Below the pieces are notes generated by a model. It saw only the letters and a list, made by a program, of their open reading frames with translations. It was not told the DNA's origin and made no database searches. Made by a program: the position numbers and the translations under genes. From the NCBI GenBank assembly GCA_016703025.1, contig JADJCV010000004.1, forward strand, positions 2,731,501-2,795,500: a stretch of DNA of 64,000 nucleotides. The letters run 5' to 3'. Each line of letters opens with the position of its first letter. Within the stretch, counting starts at the first letter, position 1. Origin of the DNA: Candidatus Avedoeria danica (GTDB lineage Bacteria > Chloroflexota > Anaerolineae > Epilineales > Epilineaceae). This document shows positions 28,780-38,300 of the stretch, piece after piece.

Positions 28780-30360
28780 TCATCGCCACATGAAATACGG
28801 GCTGTCGAACATCAACCCCACCACCATCGGCACCCGCTGCGCCGCGTCGTCCGCCGTGACGCGCCCCGACCCGCCGTCCGCGACGATCTCGACGAGCATC
28901 GCCCGGTCGTCGGCCAGGAGCGGCCGTGGCAAGAGACGGTCGGCCCAGTAGTCGACGATCGCCCCCGCGTCGCCGGCAACGCCGTCGGCCGCCATCTGCT
29001 CGACGAGGTCGATGTCGATGCCGCCCAAGCGGTTCTCGGCGGCGGCGAGGCCGAAGTTCCAGCGGGAGAGCATGATGTGCGCCCCCTTCCAGCGCGTACC
29101 GACGTCCGGGTAGCCGTCCGGCGAGCGCCAGCGGAAGGGCATGTGGGCCATCAGCTGGAGGTAGCGTTCAGGGCGGCCGGTGTAGTCGCCGTCCTTGGGG
29201 ATCGTGAGCACGCACGACGCGTCGGCGCCGAGGGCGCGCAGCACGGCCGCCCAGTACTCCATCGGCCGCCGGATCTTGGCCGGCCCGCCGCCGCTCGGTT
29301 CGGCGACGGCGGCAGCGAACTCGGGCGATGTGAACACGGCGCGAACCATCGCCCGGATGTCGCCGTCCGCGCCGAACGCCGCCGCGACGCGCTCGACGAG
29401 GGCCACCGGCGGCTCGTCGGCGACGAGGCGGGCGCAGAAGCGGCGGGCAACGTGCCGGCGGCAGCTCGGATAGTCGACGAGCCGGTCGAGGATCTCGTGG
29501 CCCGCATCGACGCCGGTCGCGCGAATGGGCAAGCCGAGGACGGTCTTCGCGCCGCTGTCATGGTCGGCGGCACGGAATTCGAAGCGCCACGTCGCGTCGG
29601 CCCGGTTCCAGCCGGTGAAGCAGCGCGCGACCGCCTTGACGTCCGCCTCATCGTAGCCGCCGCCGACGCCCAGCGTATGGAGCTCCATCACCTCGCGCGC
29701 GTAGTTCTCGTTCGGTCCACGGCGCGTGTTCGTCAGCGTGCTCAGGTACTGCATCATCGCCACGTCGGCGGCGTCGGCATGCAGGAGGCCGCGGAAGGTG
29801 AGCAGCGCATGACGGCGCAGGACGTCGCGGTCGGCGACGGTCTGCATCATCATGTGGTAGTCGTCCATGTAGACGCTGAAGTGGTTCGCCCAGTGGTCGA
29901 CGAGCACCTCGAGCAGCTGGTGGCGGCCGTGCACCGCGCGGTACAACGTCGCGGCGACGAGCTCATCGCGGATCCGGGCGCGCTGGACGAGGTCGGCCGA
30001 GGCGTCGTGGATCTTCTCGGCCGTCCAGCCGAGCGTCTCGAGCGGCCCGAGCGCGGCCTCGACCGCCGCGTCGCTCCCCGCTGCGCCGACGTCGGCGGCG
30101 AGCTGCGCGTCCAGCCAGCCGCGCGTGCCCATCGCCTCGACGCGCGCGACATCGCCCCTGCCCTGTCCGAACGTGGCACGCGACAGGAGGTGCCGCGCGG
30201 CGCCGGGCGGCGGCATCGCCCGCGTCCGCCCCGCGGCGAAAGCGACGCTCGGGCGGCGCAGCCAGTCGGCGACGTCGTCGCCGCGGAACGCGGGGCCGAG
30301 CGCGGCGGCGGCGGCAGCGGCGGAGCTGCCGGCGATCAGGCGGCGACGGGTGATGGGCAT
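28780..30360 (-). CDS. DUF1800 domain protein, Tat-exported
   Basis: The 526-aa protein starts MPITRRRLIAGSSAAAAAAA, a Tat signal peptide. The DUF1800 core follows: ARHLLSRATFGQGRGDVARV, LVDHWANHFSVYMDD, ADRDVLRRHALLTFRGLLHA, MMQYLSTLTNTRRGPNENYA, REVMELHTLGVGGGYDEADV and CFTGWNRAD. The function of the family is unknown. AGGAG with 6-7 nt spacing fixes the start. It precedes DUF1501 in the same operon, and a lipoprotein gene ends 67 nt upstream on the same strand. Confidence 0.93.
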   Translation of the reverse strand: MPITRRRLIAGSSAAAAAAALGPAFRGDDVADWLRRPSVAFAAGRTRAMPPPGAARHLLSRATFGQGRGDVARVEAMGTRGWLDAQLAADVGAAGSDAAVEAALGPLETLGWTAEKIHDASADLVQRARIRDELVAATLYRAVHGRHQLLEVLVDHWANHFSVYMDDYHMMMQTVADRDVLRRHALLTFRGLLHADAADVAMMQYLSTLTNTRRGPNENYAREVMELHTLGVGGGYDEADVKAVARCFTGWNRADATWRFEFRAADHDSGAKTVLGLPIRATGVDAGHEILDRLVDYPSCRRHVARRFCARLVADEPPVALVERVAAAFGADGDIRAMVRAVFTSPEFAAAVAEPSGGGPAKIRRPMEYWAAVLRALGADASCVLTIPKDGDYTGRPERYLQLMAHMPFRWRSPDGYPDVGTRWKGAHIMLSRWNFGLAAAENRLGGIDIDLVEQMAADGVAGDAGAIVDYWADRLLPRPLLADDRAMLVEIVADGGSGRVTADDAAQRVPMVVGLMFDSPYFMWR

Positions 30361-30427
30361 GGCTGGGCTCCTGGTGGTCTACTGCCTTCCATGGGCCCGA
30401 GGCCGACTTACGTCACCACCGCTTCGC

Positions 30428-30997
30428 TCACTGCGCGCCGTCGAACTTCCACTGCCCGTCTTCCTTCACGAACAGCTCCTGCCAGTCCTTGCCGTCCTTC
30501 GTGATCGTCAGCGTCGCCCGGTCGCCGTCGATCGTCTCGGACTTCACCTCGGTCCCCTCCCAGATCGCCAGGAACGACTCCGGGCCGATGCCCTCCAGCG
30601 ACTGCGCGCCGAGGTCGGCCATCGTCTTCTCCATGCCCGCGATGAACTTCTCGCGCGGCGAGAGCGACGGGTCGAGGTCCGCGTGCGCCGGGTCGGCGGC
30701 GTCCGCCGCGCGCATCGTCGGACCCATCGCATCGTAGAACGCGCCCCAATCCCTGGCCCCGACGGCAGCGCGGAGGCGGTTGTAGGCCTCCGTCGGCGAG
30801 CCACGCTTGGCAGCGGATGCCGGATCGGCGGCCGACGGTTCCGAGCCCGTGCCGGGCGGTGCGACGGCCGTGCCCCCGGCAGTGGACACGTCGTCGCCGG
30901 CCTTCGGCGCCTGCGCCGGCTGCTTGCCGCAGCCGGCGGCCAGCCCGGCGGTGAAGACGAGGGCGAGTGCGAGCATGAGGGCTCTGGGCGAGGACAT
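30428..30997 (-). CDS. Small lipoprotein, probable first gene of the DUF1800/DUF1501 operon
   Basis: The 189-aa protein begins MSSPRALMLALALVFTAG and has the lipobox AAGCGK. After a disordered Ala/Pro/Gly linker, a folded domain of about 120 residues reads SPTEAYNRLRAAVGARDWGA, FYDAMGPTMRAADAADP, SFLAIWEGTEVKSETIDGDR and ELFVKEDGQWKFDGAQ. This helix-then-sheet arrangement resembles DUF4878/NTF2-like lipoproteins, where the WKF segment is the last strand. AGGAG with 8 nt spacing supports ATG 30997. It could help assemble or retain the exported DUF1800/DUF1501 pair; that is inference from position. Confidence 0.8.
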   Translation of the reverse strand: MSSPRALMLALALVFTAGLAAGCGKQPAQAPKAGDDVSTAGGTAVAPPGTGSEPSAADPASAAKRGSPTEAYNRLRAAVGARDWGAFYDAMGPTMRAADAADPAHADLDPSLSPREKFIAGMEKTMADLGAQSLEGIGPESFLAIWEGTEVKSETIDGDRATLTITKDGKDWQELFVKEDGQWKFDGAQ

Positions 30998-31070
30998 CAA
31001 CGCATCTCCTATGTACGAGCCGACAGCTGGAAGAGCCGTAAGCTGTAGGCTGGACGCTGGAAGAGGCGGA

Positions 31071-31541
31071 CTATGCCCGGGGACGATCCGAGCGAGCGCC
31101 GCGCGTCGCACGGCTCTGGACGAGCGCCAGCACGCCCGTCGCGAGGCCGATCGCCAAGACCGCGGCCTGCAGGATCGTCTGCATGGGGTGCCGCGTACTG
31201 CCCATGAGGATCGCCTGCACGGCGATCCAGATGAGGATGCCACCGGCACTCATGCCCGCCCAGAACCACGCGCGCGGCCGGCGCTTGAGCTCCGTGAACG
31301 CTGCGTACCCGTGCAGGAGCCCGAGCCCGAAGAGAATTGCGCCCGGAACGCGGTAATCTGCGAACGGCGTTCCGTCCAGCCAGTCCTGCGGGATGCCGAG
31401 GCCGGTGCCGTCGGGCGTCCGGATAAAGCTGTAGCCGGCCGCCACCGCATTCAGGCTGATCAGGACGAGCAGGACGATCAGCACGACACGTGTCCATCCG
31501 CTCGGTCGGATCGCGGTTGCGTCGGGCGCGCGGCTCGTCAT
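31071..31541 (-). CDS. Four-helix membrane protein, function unknown
   Basis: The 156-aa protein from ATG 31541 reads MTSRAPDATAIRPSGWTRVV, then four hydrophobic segments: VLIVLLVLISLNAVAAGYSF, PGAILFGLGLLHGYAAFTEL, AWFWAGMSAGGILIWIAVQA and TILQAAVLAIGLATGVLALV, with a conserved-looking IPQDWLDGTPFADYRVPG loop between the first and second. I do not recognise a named family. The MITE-like repeat at 31547 begins 6 nt upstream of the start codon, so promoter and ribosome-binding site would lie inside that element. An open frame continuing further upstream through the repeat is not credible. Confidence 0.65.
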   Translation of the reverse strand: MTSRAPDATAIRPSGWTRVVLIVLLVLISLNAVAAGYSFIRTPDGTGLGIPQDWLDGTPFADYRVPGAILFGLGLLHGYAAFTELKRRPRAWFWAGMSAGGILIWIAVQAILMGSTRHPMQTILQAAVLAIGLATGVLALVQSRATRGARSDRPRA

Positions 31542-31546
31542 GGCGC

Positions 31547-31752
31547 GATGAAACCATCGACCCGACGGTCTGTCAACCGCCCCAGCGGCACGTGCGCTTG
31601 TTGGGCCACAATGATGCGGCACCATCGCGGTGGGGTGCGGATCATCCGGAGGAAGGGCATGACGCACCTGTGTCCGGGTGATCAACCGCTGTGACCGACA
31701 GGTGGACGTGCTGCCGGGACGATTGACACGCCGTCGGGTCGATGGTTTCATC
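31547..31752. mobile_element. 206-bp palindromic MITE-like element
   Basis: The ends 31547-31568 and 31731-31752 are perfect inverted copies over 22 bp (outer end GATGAAACCATCGACC). Similarity continues inward for about 27 bp more with mismatches, and a second inverted pair (31638-31650 against about 31674-31689) lies near the centre. The element has no coding capacity of its own, although both ends read inward as MKPSTRR-like peptides. A non-autonomous insertion sequence or a palindromic repeat family are the best explanations. I could not see clear target-site duplications. Confidence 0.65.
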
Positions 31753-31838
31753 ACCCCATCCTCCAGGGAGTGGCCGATGAACGACCGGAAGCGCGAGCAA
31801 CAGGCGATCGCACCGGACGCCGACGCGGGGATCAGCGC

Positions 31839-32244
31839 ATGACGGACAACGACGCCCGCACATCCGCCAACCGCCTCGGCCTCTGGGGCGCCGGGATCAC
31901 GCTGCCCGGCATCGTCTTCTCCAGCCCGATTGCCGTTGTGCTCATCAGCCGGCTCTACCCGCAGCCGACGTGGCAGGACGCGCGCCACCGCCCGCGCACG
32001 TTCGTCGCCGTTGCGTTCACAACGGTGTTCGCGATGCTCATTTGCATCAACCACATCGTTCAGGCGACGTTCGTCCCGGCGCTCGTGCGGGACGGCCAGG
32101 CCATATACGCCTCGACATCGTCAGCGAGCTGACGATGACGCACCCGATCGCGCTCAGCTGGGCGATCGAGATGTGCGGCATCGGCATGCTCGGCGTGGCG
32201 ACGTGGCCTTTGCCGGACGACGCGGCCCAATCGGCCGCGTCGGG

Positions 32245-32248
<4 letters not shown>
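31839..32248 (+). pseudogene. Membrane protein gene broken by a frameshift
   Basis: From ATG 31839 the frame reads MTDNDARTSANRLGLWGAG, then ITLPGIVFSSPIAVVLISRL, HRPRTFVAVAFTTVFAMLIC and VQATFVPALVRDGQ, then stops at 32132 after a few meaningless residues. Another frame continues sensibly with RLDIVSELTMTHPIALSWAI and EMCGIGMLGVATWPL to 32248. The shift lies around 32095-32115. The joined product would be about 136 residues with three membrane segments. I do not recognise the family. The nearby poly-G run makes a sequence error possible, so this may be an intact gene. Confidence 0.55.
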
Positions 32249-32503
<255 letters not shown>

Positions 32504-32754
32504 CGGAGCTTCCTCATCCCCACCGTCATCCTCGTCGTCGTGTTCAGCCAGCTCCGGCACTTCTTCGGCGATCGGATCAACTGGACGACGCAGGTCGTCC
32601 AAATGTGGCGCGTGCTGCCCGATGTGGGCATGCTGATGATCGTCGGATCCGTGCCGGACTACGCGCAGGGGCTGATCAAGCTGTCGTGGCTGATGCGTGG
32701 CAAGGCGGACGCCGACGAGAGCCTGGGTCGGCCACGATCGGCAGGGAGGCACTG

Positions 32755-34284
32755 ATGCGACACCCCGTCCTCACCAACGTTTCGCCCCACCGCGCCCGGC
32801 GCGCCGCCGTGCTGGCGATCGGCCTGGCGGCGCTGATCGTCGCCGGCCCGTGGCTCGTCCGCCGCAGCGCCGACGGCCGTCCGGCAGCCGTGGCATCGGC
32901 CGCACCCGCCGTCGTCACGGTCTTCACCGTCACGCTCGCCACCGACGCCCCCGACGCCCAGCCCGGCGACGGCGCGTGCGCGACGGCGGACGGCGGCTGC
33001 ACGATCCGCGCGGCGGTGCAGGAGGCGAACGCGCGACCGGAAGCCGGACCCTATCGCCTCATGTTGCCGTCCGGCGCGTACACGCTCTCGATCCCCGGCG
33101 ACAGCGAGGACGCGGCGGCCGGCGGCGACGTCGACATCCGCGCGTCGCTCGAGCTGCGCGGGGACGGCGCCGGCCGGACCGTCATCCACGGCCCGAACGA
33201 GCCGCTCGACCACGCCTTCGAGGTCTTCCCGCCGGCCGTCGTCACGTTCCGCGGCCTCACGATCCGCGACAGCGCCGGCGGCGGGATCAAGAACCGCCGC
33301 GGGCAGGTCGCGATCACGGACAGCACGATCCGCGAGAACCGCGCGCACTTCGGCGGCGGGATCGCCAACGACGGCGTGATGACGATCACGTTCAGCACCG
33401 TCGTCTCGAACACGGCCGGCCAGGGCGGCGGCATCGTCCACTTCGGCGACGGGCGGCTGACGATGTACCGCACGACGGTGCAGGGCAACGGCGACGCGCA
33501 GGGCGGCGGCCTCAAGGTGCACGGCGCGCTGGACATGGCCGAGTGCACCATCGTCGACAACCTGGGCGGCCACGGCGGCGGCCTGAACCTCGCCGGCGCC
33601 GAGCCCAAGGTGATCCGCGACACGACGATCGCCCGCAACCTCGCCGGCGGCCACGTCGAGCCGCCGTGGCACGGCTACGGCGGCGGCATCTGGAGCCAGG
33701 CCGACGACGTCCGGCTGATCAACGTCACGCTGAGCGACAACTGGGGCCAGGGCGGCGGGATCTTCAACCTCGGCCGGATCACGATGACGAACAGCACGCT
33801 GGCCTTCAACGGCACGTACAGCTGGGGGGCGGCGATCAGCAACCTCGGTGCGCTGTGGCTGGTGAACAGCGTGATCGGTCCGTCGCCGCAAGGCGCGGCG
33901 TGCGACGCATCCCGCGTGCGGCTGACCTCGGGCGGCCACAACCTCGACAGCGACGGAACGTGCATGCTCTTCGAGCCCACCGACCTGCGATCCGTCGACC
34001 CGCGCGTCGGCCCGCTGGCCGACAACGGCGGCAGCACGTGGACGCACGCCCTTCTTCCGGGCAGCCCGGCGATCGACGCCGGCGACGACGATCTCGCGCC
34101 GCCGTTCGACCAGCGCGGCGGGCGGCGGGCGGTGGGCGCGGCCAGCGACATCGGCGCGTTCGAGTACGGTGCGACGCCCGGCGCGCCGACGGCAACGCCG
34201 ACCGCGACGGCCCCGTCACCCGGGCCGACGCTCCGGGTCTTCCTGCCGCTTGCGATGCGGGACGCCGACCGCGGTTCACCGTAG
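32755..34284 (+). CDS. Secreted parallel beta-helix protein, choice-of-anchor Q type
   Basis: The 509-aa protein has an N-terminal membrane/signal segment (RRAAVLAIGLAALIVAGPWL) and a CSLREA-like opening (TLATDAPDAQPGDGACATAD, GGCTIRAAVQEANARP). A right-handed beta-helix follows with many GGGI-type turns (SAGGGIKN, FGGGIANDG, QGGGIVHFG, HGGGLNLAG, GGGIFNLG). The choice-of-anchor Q end reads PGSPAIDAGDD ... SDIGAFEYG. A Pro/Thr linker then leads to LRVFLPLAMRDADRGSP at the C-terminus, a typical LP motif. Such helices bind or cleave polysaccharides or act as adhesins; no catalytic residues can be assigned. The start overlaps the preceding stop. Confidence 0.88.
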   Translation: MRHPVLTNVSPHRARRAAVLAIGLAALIVAGPWLVRRSADGRPAAVASAAPAVVTVFTVTLATDAPDAQPGDGACATADGGCTIRAAVQEANARPEAGPYRLMLPSGAYTLSIPGDSEDAAAGGDVDIRASLELRGDGAGRTVIHGPNEPLDHAFEVFPPAVVTFRGLTIRDSAGGGIKNRRGQVAITDSTIRENRAHFGGGIANDGVMTITFSTVVSNTAGQGGGIVHFGDGRLTMYRTTVQGNGDAQGGGLKVHGALDMAECTIVDNLGGHGGGLNLAGAEPKVIRDTTIARNLAGGHVEPPWHGYGGGIWSQADDVRLINVTLSDNWGQGGGIFNLGRITMTNSTLAFNGTYSWGAAISNLGALWLVNSVIGPSPQGAACDASRVRLTSGGHNLDSDGTCMLFEPTDLRSVDPRVGPLADNGGSTWTHALLPGSPAIDAGDDDLAPPFDQRGGRRAVGAASDIGAFEYGATPGAPTATPTATAPSPGPTLRVFLPLAMRDADRGSP

Positions 34285-34477
34285 TCCATCGCCCCCTCCG
34301 CGTCGATGTCGTTGTCTGGGATCGGGCATCTGCCGCCGCCCCCGCGGGCGCGCGGTGACCTGCGAGCCGCGCGAGCACTTCCCGGCCCACGCGATCGTGC
34401 CGGCATTGCGCCTCGCCGATTGGGTCGTCCCGCCGCTCTGAGCGCGACGCAAGCCAAGAACAAGGGGGACAACAACC

Positions 34478-35359
34478 GTGTTGACGATCTCCGGGCTTTC
34501 AAAAACCTACGCGGGCGGCGTGCGCGCGCTGGACTCCGTCACGCTCGACATACCGAAAGGCATGTTCGGCCTGCTCGGCCCGAACGGCGCCGGCAAGTCG
34601 ACGCTGATGCGCACGATCGCGACGCTGCAGGACGCAGACTCGGGCTCGATCCGCTTCGACGGAATCGACGCGGGCAGCGCGAAGCTCGAGCTGCGCAAGC
34701 GGCTCGGCTATTTGCCGCAGGAGTTCGGCGCCTATCCGCGCACGTCGCCCGAAGTGATGCTCGGGCACTTCGCGGCGCTGAAGGGGATTCACGGCGCCGA
34801 GCGCCAACGTGTGGTTCGCGACTTGCTCGTGCGCACCAACCTGTGGGACGTGCGCAAGCGCAGCATCGACAAGTTCTCGGGTGGCATGCGGCAGCGTTTC
34901 GGCGTTGCGCAGGCGCTGATCGGTAACCCGAGCCTGCTCATCGTCGACGAGCCGACGGCCGGGCTCGACCCCGTCGAGCGCCGCCGATTCCAGAACCTCC
35001 TGTCCGAGGTCGGCCAGGACGTCGTCGTGATCCTGTCGACGCACATCGTCGACGACGTCGCGGCACTGTGCACGCGCGTCGCGATCATGGCGGAGGGGCG
35101 GATCCTTCGTGTCGGCGAGCCGCGGGCGCTGACGGCCGAACTCGACGGGCGGCTCTGGTCGGCGGCCGTCGACAAGGCCGAAACCGAGCGGCTGCGCGCG
35201 ACGCTGAAGATCATCTCGACGCGCATCGCGGCCGGTCGCACGGAAGTGCGCGTGCTCGCGGACTCGGCGCCCGCCGGCATGCAAGCCGCGCAGCCGACCC
35301 TCGAAGACGTCTACTTCGCGACGCTGCAGGAACACGGCATCGACACGAGCGCGGCGTAA
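34478..35359 (+). CDS. ABC transporter ATP-binding protein
   Basis: The 293-aa ATPase starts at GTG 34478 (AAGGGGGA upstream). It contains Walker A GPNGAGKST, Q-loop YLPQEFGAYP, signature FSGGMRQRFGVAQAL, Walker B LLIVDEPTAGLDP and H-loop LSTHIVDD. The C-terminal 70 residues form the small domain usual for ATPases that pair with ABC-2 permeases. The permease-peptidase fusion begins 5 nt after its stop, so the two make one exporter-like complex; ATP hydrolysis would drive it at the membrane. Substrate unknown. The region 34285-34477 upstream holds no recognisable gene. Confidence 0.95.
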   Translation: MLTISGLSKTYAGGVRALDSVTLDIPKGMFGLLGPNGAGKSTLMRTIATLQDADSGSIRFDGIDAGSAKLELRKRLGYLPQEFGAYPRTSPEVMLGHFAALKGIHGAERQRVVRDLLVRTNLWDVRKRSIDKFSGGMRQRFGVAQALIGNPSLLIVDEPTAGLDPVERRRFQNLLSEVGQDVVVILSTHIVDDVAALCTRVAIMAEGRILRVGEPRALTAELDGRLWSAAVDKAETERLRATLKIISTRIAAGRTEVRVLADSAPAGMQAAQPTLEDVYFATLQEHGIDTSAA

Positions 35360-35364
35360 GCGCG

Positions 35365-38300
35365 ATGCGTGCGTTCCTGGAGATCTTCCGCTTCGAGTGC
35401 CGGTTCCAGGCGAAGTCGCCGCTCTACATTGCGGCGGCCGTGCTTTTCTTCGCCATGCACTTCCTCACCGCGCGCAAGCTCGGCATCGACATCGGGTTCG
35501 GCGCGGCGGCGGACGCCGCGACGATTCCCCTCAACGCGGCGGTGGCGATCATCCAGAACGAGCTCGTGCTGAGCCTGTTCGCGATCTTTCCGGCGGTCGC
35601 GATCGTCGCGGCCGCCATCACGCGCGATCACGAGCGCTCGACGGCCGAACTCTTTTTCGTACGGCCGATCCGCGAGCCGAGCTACGTGCTCGGCCGGTTC
35701 GCCGGCGGGCTCGCGTTCGCGCTGCTCGCGTCGGTCGCGGGCGTGCTGGGAGGGCTGGTGTCGCTTTCCGCTCCGGGCATCGACCCGGAGAGCCTCCAGC
35801 CGTTCGCCGCGGCCCCGTGGTGGTTCGTGCTCGGCGCGGTGGCGGTGCCGAACACGGTCATCGTGGCGGCGCTCGCGTTCAGCGCCGCCGCTGCGGCGCG
35901 GTCGATCGCCGCCGCATTCTGCGTCGCGATCGTGCTGCCGCTCGTGCCGGTCGTCGCTCAGGGCTACGTCGGTCCGGACGGCCCCGGCTGGCTCGCGCTC
36001 GTGGACCCGTTCGGGCTGCTCGCCATCGTCGACGTCACGCGTTTTTGGACGGGCGCCGAGCTCGCGGCCGATCTGCCGGGCGGCGTGCTTTGGACGAACC
36101 GAGCGCTGTGGCTCGGCCTGTCGGCCCTGTCGCTGCTCGTGGTGCTCGCTCGCTATCGATTCGTCGTGCAGCGCACGCAGCCGCGGCTATGGCGCCGCCG
36201 CGCGCCGTCCGTGGCGCCGGCGCCCCCGCTGTCCGGTGCCCATGTTGCACCGCGCTTCGGGTACCGCGGCGCCCTCGCACAGCTTGGGTCGCAGCTGCGC
36301 ATGGAGCTGCGGGGGATTCTGCGCAGCCCGCCGTTCTACTTCGTGGTTGCCGTCGTCGTGGTGAGTTGCGCCCAGCATTTCGCCGCGCAGTCCGCGGCCG
36401 AGCCATTCTACCTGGCTCCGAGAGAGCCTCTCACGAGCCTCATGATCGGCTTTCTCGACATCGGTCTCTCGTTGCAGCTGCTGCTGTTCATCGCCTGGTA
36501 CTCGGGCGTGCTCGTACACCGTGCGCGCGAGGCACGCGTCGCGGAGATCGCGGATGCATCGCCGGCATCGAGCGCCGTCGGCGTGCTCGGCAAGATCGGC
36601 GCGCTGTGGGTCGCGCTCACGCTGCTGCTTTGCGCGGGCATCGTCACGTTCATCGTGCTGCAGGCGGCGACCGGCCACACGCGCTTCGAGTTCGGCCTCT
36701 ACCTCGAGGGGCTGATTGTCTACGGCTTCAACCACTACATGCTCGTCGTGCCCGCGGTGCTCATCCACCTGCTGCTCCGGAACCGCTGGATCGGTACGCT
36801 CGTGTTCCTCGCGGCGTTCGGGGCCGTGATGTCGCTCTTCTCGCTCGGGTTCGAAGATCTGCTGTACACGTTTCGCTTGCCGACGTTCCTGCACTCGGAC
36901 ATGAACGGCTTCGGCCATTTCGCCGTGAGGCAGGCCTCGCTCATGGCGTATTGGTCCGCCTTCCTCGTGCTCGCAACCGTCGCTGCGTGCTTGGTCGCGC
37001 CGCGCGGCTATGACGACCGGCTCGCCCACCGCGTTGCCGATGCGCGGTCGCGCGTGACGCGCGCCACGGCGGCCGTCGCGGGAGCGGCGGCCGTCGCGTT
37101 CGCCGTGTTCGGCACCTGGATCTTCTACAACACGCACGTGCTGAACGACTACGTGACCACGCGCGATCTCGAAGCGCGCGCGGCCGATTACGAGATGCGG
37201 TACCGCGGTTACGCCGGCCTGTCGGCGCCGTGGCCGAAGGTCATCGACATGCGCGTGGACTTCTTTCCGGCGGAACGGCGCGTCGAGTCGAGCGGCACGG
37301 TGCAGCTCCGCAACGATTCGGGCGGCCCGATCGAGCTCGTCCTCGTGACGCTGAATCCCGAGCTCACCGTGAACGCGCTCGAGATCGGCACCGCCGTGCT
37401 CGTCGAGGAGGGCGCGGGCGGGCGCGTGTACCGATTCGCCGAGCCGCTGCAAGCTGGAGCGGCCGTCACGGGGGCGTGGAGTTTCTCCTGGCGTAACGAT
37501 GGCTTCGCCAATTCGATGGCGAACGGCGCCGTGGCCGAGAACGGCACCTACCTCGACGGCCCCACCGTGGTGCCGGATCTCCGCTACGACGCCGAGCGTG
37601 AGCTTACGGACCCCGCGGCGCGCCGGCGGCAGGGCTTGCCGCCCGCCAGCCGACTGCCGGACCTCGACGATCCCGAGGCGCGTCTCGATACCCGCCTCCG
37701 TTTCGGGCCCGCGGACGTTCGCGTCGTGCTCGGCACCGCGGACGACCAGACCGCGGTCGGCGCCGGGGTGCTGCAACGGGAGTGGAGCGAGGGCGGTCGG
37801 CGGTATTTCGAGTACCGTACCGGGACCCCCGTTGCGCTGGCCTTCGCGTCCGCGCGCTACGTCGTGGCGCGCGATTCGGTGAACGGGATTCCGATCGAGA
37901 TCTTTCACGACCCGAAGCATGCGGGTGCCGTCCCGACGATCATGAACACGGTGAAGCGCGGCTTGGCATACTACGCACAGGCGTTCGGGCCCTATCCGTT
38001 CGAGTCGTTCCGTATCTTCGAGGTTCCGCGCTACAGCACGGCGGTGGATGCACGCGCCGGCGTCCTGGCGTATAACGAAGGGGCGGGGTTCTTCTCGAAG
38101 TTCGGCGATCGTGAGATCGATTTCGTCACGGCGCATGAGCTCGGGCACATGTGGTGGGGCGGGCAGGTGCGCAGTCCGGTCCTGCAAGGCATGTACGTGC
38201 TGAATGAGACCCTCTCCAGCTATGCGGCGATCATGCTGACCGAGCACGTCGAGGGCAGAGCGACCGCTTACGCGCAGGCCGCCGCGCTGGGAACCCAATA

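Noticed and set aside
34285..34477. Short frame ending in HAIVPALRLADWVVPPL before the ABC ATPase
   Set aside because: It is too short, has no start with a ribosome-binding site and overlaps the region between genes; it may be a gene remnant but cannot be supported.
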